From Sclerodactyla briareus (Eukaryota; Echinodermata; Holothuroidea; Dendrochirotida; Sclerodactylidae), in assembly GCA_026419785.1 (NCBI GenBank), contig JAODTK010002732.1, positions 62,001 to 126,000 of the forward strand: a stretch of 64,000 nucleotides of DNA, written 5' to 3'. A program made the translations under genes and the position numbers. The notes under the pieces were generated by a model, which did not search any database, had not been told where the DNA came from, and was given only the letters and a program-made list of their open reading frames with translations. The stretch's first letter is position 1; each line of letters opens with the position of its first letter. Of the stretch, positions 34,621-47,085 are shown in pieces.

Positions 34621-34734
34621 TCTTGACATTAACAGTGTAACAGTTGTCCAAGTTCTGTGGCTGGGGGATTTCACAGGTCAAAGTGCATCACATAAACCAG
34701 CATAGAAAGTAGACCATACAACTGCAGGACTCAC

Positions 34735-35021
34735 TTAACTTCCTGACAAGTTCCACCTTGGCTATTTCTTCCAAGTTATCTGATAGTTGACTGCCTGTGC
34801 CGTTCCATGTCCAGGGCCTTGTGGACGATTGCTGGGACAGCAGTCCCCTAACGTGCAGCTGGCTGTCCTTAAGCGGCATGGACATCCGGTAGGTGGACTC
34901 TGTCACGATCTCCCCACGGCGATTGATGAGGCCCGAGCGCCGTAGATGGCGGCGCATCCTCTGATTGCTGAAGTAGCCGACCAGGTTCTTGTCCTGCAAG
35001 CTGTTGTAGCCGGCCATCGGG
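34735..35021 (-). CDS. ERICH3: ERICH3 exon: conserved N-terminal domain
   Basis: A minus exon with acceptor TATATTTGTCACAG (35022 on) and strong donor TTAA|GTGAGT. It starts P-MAGYNSLQDKNLVGYFS, then NQRMRRHLRRSGLINRRGE and IVTESTYRMSMPLKDSQ. This matches the start of ERICH3 proteins (the YNSL-x-DKHLxGYF block followed by RxRRHLxRSGLI-x-RxG) almost residue for residue. Further on, AIVHKALDMERHRQ appears in the neighbouring frame and LEEIAKVELVRKL in the first frame again, so two opposite single-base slips lie between. In vertebrates the codons before YNSL include a separate short start; here M at 35015-35017 could start the protein, but the acceptor just upstream suggests an earlier exon. Confidence 0.92.
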
Positions 35022-38000
35022 CTGTGACAAATATATACATGTATACAAGAGGTGACTTACGGCTGAGCATTACAAGCTTTCACGCAGTGAAATTTAGGCA
35101 GGGAGAAAGATAACCTAATACAAAACTTCACTGATATTTACTTGGAATATCTAGACATATTTCAAAATGATTAGAAAAATCCACAAATGAGAAAAACATT
35201 TCTGATAATTCTTGAGAGCAGATATATATGATACTTTGATCATGTAACTGCCTCTTGCGCTGTTAACATTTCACAACTTTTGACCTACATTTTTATGGAA
35301 TCACCCTTGATTGAGCAATATAATTTCCTTTAAAATCCACATCACTGACAGATGAAAAAGCTAACTGACACATTTTCAAGGTTTTCTTGAAAGGTGGGGA
35401 CACTTCAACAATCGATCATGCCCAGCAAAGACTGTACAAGACATTATTGCATTCCAATGATGAGTTTTAAATTAGAGTTCAAAACTCTTGGAATAGACCT
35501 TATCAGGGATACCAATATTCCTGCTGTTCATCAATAAAATCAACCAAAACATTGTAAAGCGAAAAGATACAATCCCAAAATTGCACTCTAACGATGCAAA
35601 ATGATGAAAAGAATCCAACAAACCCAAATAGTTGCAAAAATGAAACATCAGACACACTTTTGGAGACTTAAAGATAGACATACACCCACAGTATCACGTT
35701 TCATGAAACACCCAACCCCTATTCTACAAACAAAATTTCATCAAATTGCTCTGAAAGTTCCAGAGAAATCCTGCTAACCAGGAAGTGTGACATACACCCA
35801 CACACCCACATACGTACCACACATGCACACGCCACTGTGATCGATAAGCCTCTTTCTAACCTTTGTTCCAGCAAGAGCCACCAAGCAGGCATGCTCGCAC
35901 CATTCTATAGTAACTACCACATGAAGTACAGTGCGTAGGCTGGCCTACCTTTTCTGATCCACCGCAGGTGTAATGCAAAGTGGCATGTTCCAGTAAAATT
36001 CTCTCCAGATCATATTCAGGTAACCATTAGTCAATAAACCTTTTGCCTCCATTACACACTCCTCGATAGCCCTCTGTTGATTAAACACTGTCATCATGCA
36101 GCAATAACAGCGTCTCTCATCACTAGGAATAAAACGGCAATCTCTCCTGGACATCTTCCTTAATTTCCTTCCCACTCTGCAAGCTGAATTCATGCCTCTT
36201 CTCGTCTTCTCGCCAGCCTAATGACATCTGCACCAAATGAGGCAGTGCTTTTAAACAGATAATTGGTAAATTGTCAAAAGCTCCACTGAATGGAGTGGTT
36301 GAGTCTGTAACTAATTTCTCTTGCGTGCATGTCTTCCATCGTTCATCAGCAATATTTCAAGTTTTGCAGATAATGAGCCTTTGAATGAAGACGGTAGCAG
36401 GAACCATGTTCACGGAAGAATATGATCGATTGTTATATCCACTCATCCACCAGAGAATATGACCACAGGAGAAAGTTCAGCCCGAACAGATGAATCAAAC
36501 TTTGTAGATTACATGGTACAGTATGTCAGCAGTGGCATAGCTGTCTCCATAAAAACCAGTCATTGCTGATATCAACGAGGGAAGAACTGCCAGATTGAAA
36601 GCACCGCAAACATGTGTGACAAGTGGCTGGCAGGTCCGAGGATGGCTGATAGGCAAATTGCTATGGCTCAAAACATCCCTGAATCCGACAGGTGATACCT
36701 GTACAGTGTGTTCTGAACGATTGGAACACTGCAACACTGCTTAGGCTGGGATTCCATCGTTGCATAATGCGGGTTGGTACTCATATAAAACTGTGACTTC
36801 ATGTGAGCTGAGAATGAGTTTACAAAGATAGATAAGTTCCACAGAGCCAAAAAAAAATCTAAATGAAAGCAAACCAACACCAAATGAACAAAATGAGCAC
36901 AATTACCAATGCGAATATGTTTCACTGCGCAAATGAATACTGAATAACTTCCTCTTCCTCACAACCGACATTGACAACGGAAGACAGGTGCAAATTCGAA
37001 AGCTCACAAACATAATCCATCTCTTCATAAATAATATATTGCAGTGCACTGTAGTAAGGGCACTATGCATCCTTGCACAATTGTGTTTAATAACAGCATG
37101 TATCTGAAAAACTTCTTATATACTTTTTTTGAAATATTTCCCATATTGTGAAATATTTCTCTAAAATTTCGTTAAATTGTTGGCTAAAAATCCCAATGGC
37201 CTCACAGAGATCGCACGGTTAGCCCATGAGCTATCTAAGCATCTTTTGCACATGTTTACTTCGCATAAGAGCCGGTATGTGTGGCAGCGAGACACAGTAT
37301 AATGGCAAATGAACGAATCAGAGCAACAAGTTACATTCATCCTGATGAGCCGGTCACCACAACAATAGTTATCCAACATGCTGGGAAAGACAGTCTCCCG
37401 ATGTTCAGCTTTATACAAGTCATAACCACACCTTGATCTGCCAGCTGGATCCTGGGAACTGAAGCAATCTCCAAGGAAAATGTTCAGAGTTTAGGCACAT
37501 GACATTAGTCCTGATGAGACCATTAAGTCTCTTGATTCGATTTAGAATGTTTATGCAACGAATGAGAGGCACTCTAAAACTTGATAAACAGTCGTCTGGC
37601 TCATATGCTAGACTGCCTCGAGCAACGAAACCAGGGACAAATGTGATGGTTGAAGTTTGAGACCATGAATCATTGAATGAGAAGGACTCAATCCATGACA
37701 AAGCTCCGATGACATTGATATTTGCTCCGCGTGAGAGTGAATCGCGAAGCCTTCAAACAAAGAATAACCTCACTCACGGCAAGGTGAATAACTAGCTGTG
37801 TCGGGACTGCAGCCATGCAATCTAATGATCGTTAATGGCGACAGCATGCAGGCAAATAACCATTTGTCACTGGTGTTCTTCAAAAACAGTAGTTCTGGGT
37901 AGCGGCTCAAATTGGAAACATTGGACAACGACAAAGCCGCACCTATTAATAAAATTCGCTCAAACGGAACCAGTCAGCCAGTAGGCCCCTAAGTGACAAT

Positions 38001-38390
38001 TAGGCTAGCTAGCCCAGCCCCACACACAACAGAGGTTTGAGCAAACTGCGCCCAGAAGTAAAAGCCTGAAAGAAATACATCAACCGCAATCTAACTTGAT
38101 ACAAACGATGCAGGAATTCTCCTAAACAGTTTCCTCACAGATTCCATGTACTGTACATGTGAACTGAAGACCTGGTAAACTGGACAGCTGTAAGTGCTCT
38201 CATAAGCCTGACTGTTACTCTGGTTAGCATACGACAAGTGATAGCAAGGTCTCTGATGAAGCTACAGTGATTATTTGTTGTGACCTTCACCAGTTGTATG
38301 GATATGTTATCTTCCAAAAGTTACCACCTGTAGTATAATTAGATTATTACACAATACTATAACAACGAGGTCTCCAGATGAAACCAACAA
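35022..38390. other. Upstream region of ERICH3, unassigned
   Basis: The first exon, UTR and promoter should lie here or further out, but none could be identified. Minus ORFs of 80-93 codons occur at 35945-36193 (ends at a donor-like GAAAAG|GTAGGC), 36495-36737, 37161-37418 and 37420-37701. None shows a domain or signal peptide. Two of them share a diverged phrase ('cattcatcctgatgag' near 37334 and 'cattagtcctgatgag' near 37503), hinting at an internal duplication. Otherwise nothing recognised. Confidence 0.35.
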
Positions 38391-38394
38391 TATG

Positions 38395-38979
38395 TTAAAG
38401 GGCAACTGCAGGCTTGGATACAACAAGGTTATATTGTGGAGATGAAAGCCTGTATCTATTGGTCCAACCCCATTTCACTATGATGTTCCGAGATGGAGTT
38501 TTGGCCTTCACAGTTTGGCCATTACCCAGAGAAATTGGGGAGAATCCAATTGTCACAATAACACATGACAACACAGGAAATTTTTTTATGTATTTTGATT
38601 GTTTTCATTTTGTTGAATAAGTCAACGTTTAGTACAAGTTCTGTTGTCTTTCTCTTCACCAGAGTAACCATCACCACCACGAACTAACAGCAGTCCCTCC
38701 CATAGACCAAAAGCTTTTCGAAGTGAGATTGCTGTTTGAATTTCAATGGAAAACAAAGAATGTTTGCAGGGTTGTGCAAAGTATGACCTCCCGTATTATT
38801 GCATGATGGGATCCATTTTGATCTTGCGCAGTGCACATGCTCCACAAAACACAAACTTCAAATTACTTAACTCTGTAACGGAAAAGTCCTATGAACTCCC
38901 GTTTTGGACGAACGCACTAGTTTTTTAATCCAGCTATTGAATTAGCCCCTGTATAAATCATCCTGCAGTTGTCCTTTAA
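38395..38979. mobile_element. TTAA-flanked MITE (piggyBac-like ends)
   Basis: Bounded by TTAA at 38395-38398 and 38976-38979. Terminal inverted repeats AGGGCAACTGCAGG and CCTGCAGTTGTCCT (13 of 14 matching) lie just inside. About 577 bp between the TTAA sites, no transposase. TTAA duplication is the signature of piggyBac transposons; a TA-duplicating Tc1/mariner origin is possible because TA lies within TTAA. The internal phrase 'ttattgcatgatgggat' and the right end recur in truncated copies at 48.0 kb and 58.1 kb. Confidence 0.72.
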
Positions 38980-38999
38980 CTGATTGGGCACCTGGCTAT

Positions 39000-40235
39000 G
39001 CTATGACAATTAAATCCAAACAAAATATGTTATTAAAGTCCTGACATCCAGGTCGGAAAAGGGAAAATCCACAGAACATAGGTTGAAACTATGTGGAAAC
39101 AACAGAATTTTGATTAGAGAAACTCATTAAGCCACAAAAATTCCAAAGACAGGCAAATTCAGGAGAAAGACATTTGGTGGCCAACTCAGATTCTCCTAAC
39201 ATGCCAGGTTGCCAGTTTTGAAATGATAAGAGGTGCAAAAATTCAATGTTGAATACGTAAAGTATATCAATTTTCCCAGGTCATAGAAACCCTGTGTATA
39301 CAACACCACAGGTAGGTGGCTGCCTGATATGGTTATACTATGTGTGTTTCAGGACAACGTTCACTCACTCTGGCGATCATGTGTAGCGCAGCTGGCGTGC
39401 AGTTGCATGTCGATGCGGTTTAATAGGGCATGCATTGTTTGTTAGTACCCGCATACACTACATGTTGACGTTTGACCTGTTTTACTCCAGGGAGAATCTA
39501 TATTGAGTTGAAATTAAGATCTGGGGCAGCATGAACTCACCAACCAGCCCTTCCATGTTGAATTTGAAGTCGAGTGTTGTACGTGCCAATTGATATTTGA
39601 AATTTGTCAGACGGAGTTCACAACATTCAAGACTTTTCGGCACTCAAATTCAAAATTCAAGTGCTTGATGCATCCTACAATAGATATTGACATGTGCCTA
39701 ATGTTGGTACCTGTAAGGCAATGCTTATGAGGGCACGACACAGAAATATCAACATATGGAGTGGCTTTCAGTTTGGATGTAAACCTAGCAGGACACTCTT
39801 ACTGACAAATATTATGCACACCAGATGTCTCGCTTTGCTTGTAAGAGCATGTGGTCGAACATTTCAACATCTTACGACGCGTAAACAAACCCAAACCCTC
39901 CTGTCTGAACATACCTATTTCAATTATTAAAGCAACTACCGAGCTGGTGCCCTCGAAAATTCTCAAGGCGAGACTGTGAGAAGACCAGATTTTCAAGTGA
40001 GTAACTCATACTGATTGGAAAAGTCCATCAATGCACAGGAATTATTAGCATTTTAATTTCCTGCTCTGACTCAGGAGAGATTCAAACAATACCCAAATTC
40101 ACTAATCAATACTGTCACAGTCACACACTTTTCATGAGTAATTATTCAAATGTTGGCTAGATACAGGTTACTCAGGAGCAAGTAATCTTCAAAAAATTTC
40201 ATGCGTGGTATGTCCTGACTTTTTGGCTTCCTCCC
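39000..40235. other. Intergenic stretch
   Basis: A 78-codon plus ORF (39694-39930) and a 65-codon minus ORF (39799-39996) have no domains. No repeats recognised. Precedes the transporter-like exon. Confidence 0.35.
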
Positions 40236-40240
40236 CGCAG

Positions 40241-40440
40241 TAAATGGGATGTTCCTCTTAACTATTAGTGCATGGGCGTACTCCTCTACGCTGATTGGCC
40301 GCATGTCGGCAGGTTGGCTTTCGATCAGTCCTTTTGTAGGTATTTTGAATAATTGCTATTTATTTTGGGGCGGCCTGATGTTTTCTGGTATATTAATAGT
40401 GTTCCTGCCGCGTGGTAATTATATCCCGGCAACACTGGAA
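40241..40440 (+). pseudogene. SLC16/MFS transporter-like exon, truncated
   Basis: Follows a textbook acceptor (GGCTTCCTCCCCGCAG ending at 40240). The open frame reads NGMFLLTISAWAYSSTLIGR, MSAGWLSISPFVGILNN and CYLFWGGLMFSGILIVFLP. This resembles the eighth and ninth membrane helices of monocarboxylate-transporter (SLC16) proteins: a small-residue-rich helix, the S-T-x-x-GRxxxGWLS loop, then a second helix ending in LP. The frame continues into a CGG-rich dispersed repeat from about 40445 and stops inside it, and no donor is obvious beforehand apart from a weak TTTT|GTAGGT. No other transporter exon was found within several kb. Either one exon of a gene with very long introns, or an isolated relic interrupted by the repeat. 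Confidence 0.45.
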
Positions 40441-40444
40441 GTGT

Positions 40445-40535
40445 CTGGGGATATTTTGGTTTTGGGTGTGTAGCCGCCGCTGCCGTCCCAGGCTCCGCCG
40501 CCGCTGCGGGCGGCGTTAGCGCAATAATTCTTTAA
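40445..40535 (-). repeat. GC-rich dispersed repeat (family E)
   Basis: Read on the minus strand it has GCGCTAACGCC, a CGG-run, GGAGCCTGGGACGGC and CTACACACCCAAAACC. The same order occurs on the plus strand at 63865-63960. Sharp GC contrast with flanks. Abuts the transporter-like exon. Confidence 0.75.
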
Positions 40536-40539
40536 CGCT

Positions 40540-41010
40540 CCATCCGAGTGATTCTGAAAACTTGGTACACGTCTGCCCTGAGAAATCTAGGTGAGTTCGG
40601 AAGTGGACATCACTGAAACGCTCGGGGGGTGCTAATTTCTGCATAATTCATGACAACATTTCAGTTAGTCAGATTTGAATGAAACTCGGTGGGTAGGGAC
40701 TATAGTTGATCCTGAAAAATGTGGAGGTCATTTCAAGGTCATCGGAGGTCAAATTTGCATAATTCAGACAATTTTCCCAAACTTTGTCAAATTTGAACGA
40801 AACTGGTTTGGAGGGGGATCCTAATTTGTTTCCTTGTAGAAGTTTAAAGGCAGGCAAGGTCATCATGAGTACAAATTTGCATAATTTATGTGACTTTTTT
40901 GTAACTTCCATAAAAAAAAAACTTCATGGTTTGTTTGAGGTGTTACAGTATACTTCTCCAGAGGATATCAAAAGAGGGGGATATACGTGGGTGGTTTACC
41001 CGCCTACACA
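40540..41010. repeat. Dispersed repeat family C
   Basis: Three repeats of 'atttgcataattcatgaca'-type blocks alternating with 'gtcaaatttgaacgaaactg' and 'aggtcatcggaggtc', spaced about 100 bp. Shares words with 15.5-15.8 kb and 9.7-10.1 kb. Confidence 0.6.
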
Positions 41011-43290
41011 TGTTATCATTAAATAGTTTTTCCTGATTATTGGTCTAATTGGCACGGTTTTAAACAGAGTCATCGCAACTTTTCTATGTTTATTCAACCG
41101 AAAAATGCGGACAGTCCCACAGTAAAGCCTAGTGGCGGAGTAATCCAGTGAACCAAGTTTTCCTGGCGGGGATAAATTACATAATGCCCAGGTTAGATCT
41201 CCGAACAGGTATTAATAACAGCTATATAATATCTCCATGTATATGTATAACCTGAAAATTGTTTTGGATGCACCATACGAAAATTTGCACAGCTACTCAA
41301 ATTAAGAGTAAGGTCCATTTACATGTCGTTTCTCTCTTTAGTTCTAGTCGCTAATGACGAACAGGGTATAGGGAGTATGCCTTCTACAAAGTTCACAAAG
41401 GCAGCACACTATCTTTAATGAACGATTAGACCTGGAATTGTTTGTAAGAGTACAGGTATAAATCAATTAACGAAAGGAATAAGTAAAGAACAAATTATGT
41501 TGTCGGTTGCCCGGTGAACGGTCATCAACTGGTCGAGAGACGCCGACTTGGGGCCGTTCTTATACAAGCGTGCATTTTTATGTATAGAAGTGCTCCAGGT
41601 ACATGGAAATGAGTTGAAGGAGACTGAACGTACTCAAGAAGGCCACTCAACAAACATAAAAACTACTGGGTACAGTCTACTCCCAGTGGCTGGATTGTAA
41701 AGGGTTAACCAAAGCCAACCTAATAATTAATTCAAGAAAGTCGGGTTAAGCCTACACACACTGTACAGAGTCTAATGAGTACCTGGCAATGGCGGACACT
41801 GGTAAGTGGAATTCGTCAATTTTTTGAAGATTCAAATAGCAAAAATACAAAGAAAATGCACTCAAATGGTCACGTAGTAGGGGTGGTACAACTATATTAT
41901 AGATCGGATCGACTTCCAAATGATGAATTCAAGGTGGATTGCAAGATTTCCCAGGCCGTCCCGTCGCTGACATCCGATTCTAGAACCTTGCTAGAAAGCG
42001 GACACTTTCCACACTGATGCATACGTACTGATGCCATGCATATCATAGCAGTTATACTATACCATGCGAATTGTTAATTCTTAACAAGACGGAGGCTCTT
42101 TCAACTCGGGCCTGATATTCACGCGTGTGGCCTGAAAAACAAGGCAAAACAACAGCACTGAAAATGTGTACGGCCCTACGGGTGGAAAATTACGGACTCG
42201 TTTTTATTGAAAATTAGAAAATTCAGGTGTGTTTTGATAATTTGAGGTTCTACAGGCCACAGGCCTAATTAACGCATTAGAATATGCTTGTTATTCCCCC
42301 TGGGGCAACATTCTATCGACATTTATCACACCCGTTTATGTAAGTTTACGTAACCCTGAAAGAAATAACAATAAGAGCCCGTCGACCCTTTAACTTAAGT
42401 GTAGGCCACGCCCCAACGTTGCTGTGGCCAATAGGTACCTAACCCGCCTATAAAATATATTCTGATACTCCGTGCTGGAGTAAAGTTCTGTGATCCAAAA
42501 TTGGTGAAATTTCTCAGCAGCCTTCTCTTCCAAAGCCGTATTCAGGCCTAGCCTTTTTGGAAATTATAATTTTTTTTTTTTTTATAGTGCTACGAGAGTC
42601 TAACTCCCTCTTTCGCATTTTTTTTTGTAAATACTCACGTGTAATCGGCCCATTTCCGCTGGATTAAATAATTCCTCCCTGCAGTAGTCCCGCGAAAATG
42701 TTCTATTATGGTGTTACTAAGGCAACACTCGCTCGAGAAGCAGTGGCCGCTTTTTATACCCCATGTGTCCGGACACCCAGGTATACTATACAAGCCACAA
42801 TGCTCACAGTGACACTTACAGATTATCACAACAACCCTTTCAAAGCTTACATGAATGGTGCAATTGTCACAACATTGCCCTTACAAAAATCATGGTCTTG
42901 CAGAATTCCTTGACCAAAAAGCCGGAAGGCTTTCCTCTACCCATTTCTGAATATCCTGTGCTAGACAAGGACAAACGGCAAATTGTCCCATCTGTAATAT
43001 CAAGGCAGCATATAACATGTCTCATAAATTTTCCCATTTTTCACGCAACCATGTCACCATCTTCACAAACAAAAGTGTTCCTGAGTCTTGATGAGAGAAC
43101 CATACACTAAATTTCTACTTGCATCGGCCTGCGCCTTTTTGGGACATCATTAGAAGATACACACATTGATCGAGTATGCTTACAAGCTAAAAATTTGCTG
43201 AAAAAAAAAAAATGAATTTTGTGAAAATTCCCGATCCCAAGTCCCAACCAACTGTACAACCGAAACAAACTAGACATGTGTAGACGGGTA
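41011..43290. other. Intergenic stretch, no gene supported
   Basis: ORFs at 41775-42017, 42698-42913 and 42763-43110 (plus, 80-115 codons) have no domain, and the last two overlap in different frames. A TATA-like CCTATAAAATA at 42447 is not followed by a credible transcript. T run at 42569-42583. Confidence 0.35.
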
Positions 43291-43299
43291 AAACTATTG

Positions 43300-43460
43300 C
43301 CGGCCAACTCCCACCTGGACGATCCCCACCCCCGGACAATTCCACCCAAATGTGACCCTAACTTTAGACCATAACCCTAATTCTGATCCATAAAAAACAT
43401 TCCTTTGGGTGGGAATTGTCCGGCTGGAAATTGTCCGGGTGGGAATTGTCCCGGTCCCGG
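43300..43460. repeat. Fold-back element with GGACAATTCC motifs
   Basis: Left arm: 'ccccggacaattccaccc'. Right arm: 'gggtgggaattgtccgg' repeated about three times. The arms are complementary, so the roughly 160-bp segment can form a long hairpin. A CCCTAA-rich stretch lies in the loop. MITE-like. Confidence 0.6.
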
Positions 43461-43469
43461 GTAAACTGC

Positions 43470-45470
43470 CGTGTATCAGATCCCCACTTTCATTCAAGCA
43501 TCATTGGGAAGATATATCTAACACCCATTAAACCACCCGTTTGGTAAGAAACTAAGATCGCCTTTATTCCACCAAGTTTTGTTTGTAATCCATGGAAGTT
43601 AACAAAAAAGTCACTGTACAGTGATCCTGTGAACAAAGTTAAAGCTGCTACACTTTACACACTGTTGTTTTGTTTGTATTTTTACAGTGCCTGCATACAG
43701 ATGCTGAATTGCACAAGCATACCCTCTGGATACTACAGCCTGGCTCACTTTCAATAATTGTTTTGCAAACCCAATATCCGACTGGGGCCTTGCTGGCGAC
43801 CTTACTACTCGTCAATTTAGAGAAATCAAGCACAAGGCATAGGAATTCCACTCATTTGTGAGTTTTTCAATTATTAATAATGAATGTGCTGTGCAATTGG
43901 TAATGGTAAACATGCATTCGTCCGTTCCATATTGAATTATGTCAACTTGTGCACATAGCTGCTAGCCTGTTGAAAAACAGGGGGTGTTTTGACTTTGTTC
44001 ACCCCTCGTATCAATCCCAACATTCCCTCATATGTGCAGGATGCCCCTTTAACAAATGTAATTTGCCCCTAAACGTGCACTTCTTTCTGCTCGCTGGGCG
44101 AGCTGAATCATGGCGGGGGCTAGTGGGCGGTGCAACGTCAACTTGATTGTGTAATCGTAACATTCTCTCTTTTTTCACTAAATTACGGAAACGGCCATGC
44201 GTCTGGAAAATTACTCTATTGGTCTGATTTGGAGTTTAGTCAACCTCCATCCTAGTTTTGGCATACATTAGATGGATTTTCTTTTTACATTCCCCCCATT
44301 CGAAGGATTTACAGTTTTTTCGAACTCGTGCAATGATACGAACAGCCGCAATACATACGTCCTGGCTCAGAGCTAAAAAAAAAGTGCTCTGGTTCATTTA
44401 ATGATTCAAATGCAATCATTTCTTTTCTTCATAATTCTACTTTTAGGTATTGTAAAAGTTAATGAAAGTCTTCATTAAATATTCATGACCAAAATATGGG
44501 GCGATCTTTCACTGAATTTATTCAACGTTGCTCCCATCCATATCAACACGGCGTTTGCTACTGATTACTGACACTACGTCACCCTAATCGTAATGAGCAG
44601 AATCCCAACTTCTTGGGATTTGTCAAACGAAGTCCAACAGACGATATTATTGGTAATATTTGCTGTAGTATATAATACTATAGAGTTATTCCCCCGCCTC
44701 GTTTTTAGGAAACGGCTTCTTATCTTCGTCTGCTTTAGCAGGCTACTAGCTGGTGCGGTTGAACTGGTCTCAACAAATCGTATGAATAAACTTGAAACTT
44801 GAATAGGTCTTAATATCAGGCTATGGAACAGGTGTCAGCACAATCTTCAATACTGGATAATTACATGCATACATCCATATCTTATTAAGCCATTACTATC
44901 GTCCTAAAACACTGACATTTGCATATTAGTCCAAACTGATGTATTCACGTTTACAACAACATACCATACACACACTGGTAAGCTGCCCTTCATTGCACAG
45001 ATAAAGTGTTATAAATTCCAGTACTGTGGTATCTGGGAATATTTGGGTGGGTATAACACAAGAGTTTCCGCTATACAGTGTGACGTGCCATGTGGCCCTG
45101 AAAATGTGAAATTTTCAAATCCTGTTTTCCTCATTAAAAGAATAATTACTTACTCATTCTACTTAAAGTTATCCTACTAACATCATCACAAAGGGCCTGA
45201 TATTCCATCTCCAATGTTTATTTTGATGAAAGTTTGGGATTTTTTGTGTGTACGCTACGTATACGGAAGGTGTGGACACCAAGCACACATGCCCTTACTG
45301 TACTGGTGCTCTCCATAACACTGCCACAAATGACAATACTTTTATCAAAGAGAATGTCTTAAGACAACTTTTCATCAGGATATTCTAATTCGGCTACCTG
45401 GTACACAACTAACCAACAGCCAAGGAGGCTTAGTGATTCCTTGACTGCCTTCACTAAAACCTTTCCTTAG
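43470..45470. other. Intergenic stretch, no gene supported
   Basis: Short ORFs only (60-70 codons) on both strands. Includes 'aactctattggtctgatttgg'-type AT-rich sequence and no recognised repeat. Confidence 0.3.
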
Positions 45471-45479
45471 CGTTTGTTA

Positions 45480-46035
45480 CCTCAGATTACCTTCGACCTG
45501 AATCCAACGAACTTGTGGATTACAGACTGATTATATCTGTGGGATTACTTACGATACTTTTTCATGTAAGAAAAGCATAGCATCCGACTTTTACCTCTCA
45601 GATGCCAGATGAACTGCTGACCTACCCCCCCAAACAATCTTAGGGACCATGTTCTCTCCAAGATGAACCCATATCCCAAGCATGAGTTATTGTGTATAAA
45701 AAAAAAAATCAAAATTTTCACAATCTCTCCCTAAAATTGACAACATGATGTGGGTTTTGGGGGGATTGAACTCCCCATAAGAGAGCGCCATACCAAATTT
45801 TCAACCGGATCAGACCAGGCATTCGAGACTTATCGTTTAAGCATTTCAGGCTTTGACCTCAGAAATCAGGACTCAGATAACCTGTAACCTGACCCCAAAA
45901 CAATAGGGATCATGTACTCATTATGGGGAAGTAAGCGGGAACCCACATATATAGCTTTTCAAATATGAGCTTCCATCCATTCCAGGTGGAGTCGGGTTAT
46001 GCATTTCACAAGCTAAAATTGCCCAAATATCAATT
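45480..46035. repeat. Dispersed repeat family A
   Basis: Contains 'gataacctgtaacctgaccc', 'caaaacaatagggatcatg', 'tatgagcttccatccatt' and 'gatcagaccaggcattcgag' in the family A order. One and a half diverged copies. Confidence 0.65.
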
Positions 46036-46089
46036 CTTCACAATTCTCCTTTTTAGCTGCGGGAGAGCAGCTCTACAAGTCATCATGTC

Positions 46090-46142
46090 TCTCCGGTCCG
46101 TCGTTTCGTTTCGTTCGTTGTTCGTCCGTTCGTTCGTCCCTT
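46090..46142. repeat. GTTC/CGTT-rich simple repeat
   Basis: Imperfect run of 'cgtttcgttcgttgttcgtc' type units. Confidence 0.7.
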
Positions 46143-46149
46143 CTGTCGT

Positions 46150-46865
46150 TAACGTCATTCATAACTCAAACCATACATGCATCAGGTTGCAATGGTGGGT
46201 GATGAAAGCTTGCTACTCGCTAGCCTTAGCTACATTTATGTTCGCATAGTGTGATTAGATTTCACTTCAATCCATTAATACCCCAATTTCCAACTTTATT
46301 TTGAGCTCTCTACTGCCAGACAAGTTGTTTACATTACTCCATCCTCCGCTGAGCAGTGTTTATCTTATCTGTCAGAAGGTCCTGTTCTTCAAAATAGTTG
46401 AAAATAAAACCATGTCCAGGGGGGAAGGATTTGCCTGTATCTCATTTTGCCCTAGTTTACATTAGCCCCTGCCCCCACCGGATTTGTTTACATTACATCT
46501 CGGTCCAAGTTCTAAGTGATGCCCTCGAATGGGGGCTTGCGCCCTCCCTCCTAAATGCTGTTTAATGGTAACTTGTGGAGTGGTTCAACTGTAACTATGA
46601 TGTCAACAATGTCGATATTAATTTCTGGTGGAAGTGTGTGTCCTCCCACTGTTCATGCCACAGCTTAGGAATGGGCACTGATAGCAAATATTAGGCCAAT
46701 GTGGTAGGACATGTCCACGTCATCCATGGTTATGACAGATGTCAGTAGAGGTCAGTTAAATGTGAACAAACAATAAATATGAAATGGCGAAACAAAATGC
46801 AGTGTATTCGCCATGAGAATTTTGCTGTCCGCAGCTACCAAGACGTTCCGACTTGCACTTGTTTT
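46150..46865. other. Intergenic stretch
   Basis: No gene. The phrases 'gtttacattactcc', 'gtttacattag' and 'gtttacattacatctc' recur within 200 bp (46328, 46456, 46487), a weak local repeat. Confidence 0.35.
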
Positions 46866-46869
46866 CCTC

Positions 46870-47085
46870 AAAATGGCCGCTAGTCTGCACCAAAAACAAT
46901 AGAGTGCTTATACTCCCCATATAAAAGCGACACACCAAATCAGCTTCATTGGACCAAGTATTGGGACTATTGTGTTAACAAGAATTCATACTTTGACCTC
47001 TAATGACCTCAGATGACCCTTTGACCTGACCCCAAAACAATAAGGATCATGTACTCATCATGGGGAATCCACATACTAAGTATGA
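46870..47085. repeat. Dispersed repeat family A fragment
   Basis: 'gacctgaccccaaaacaata' and 'gatcatgtactcatcatggg' lead directly into the LINE at 47085, so the LINE appears inserted into this copy. Family A words resume after 47888. Confidence 0.65.

Noticed and set aside
42440..43110. TATA-box-driven gene with ORFs at 42698-43110
   Set aside because: The TATA-like word is not at a sensible distance from a start codon; the two overlapping ORFs use different frames and have no domain.
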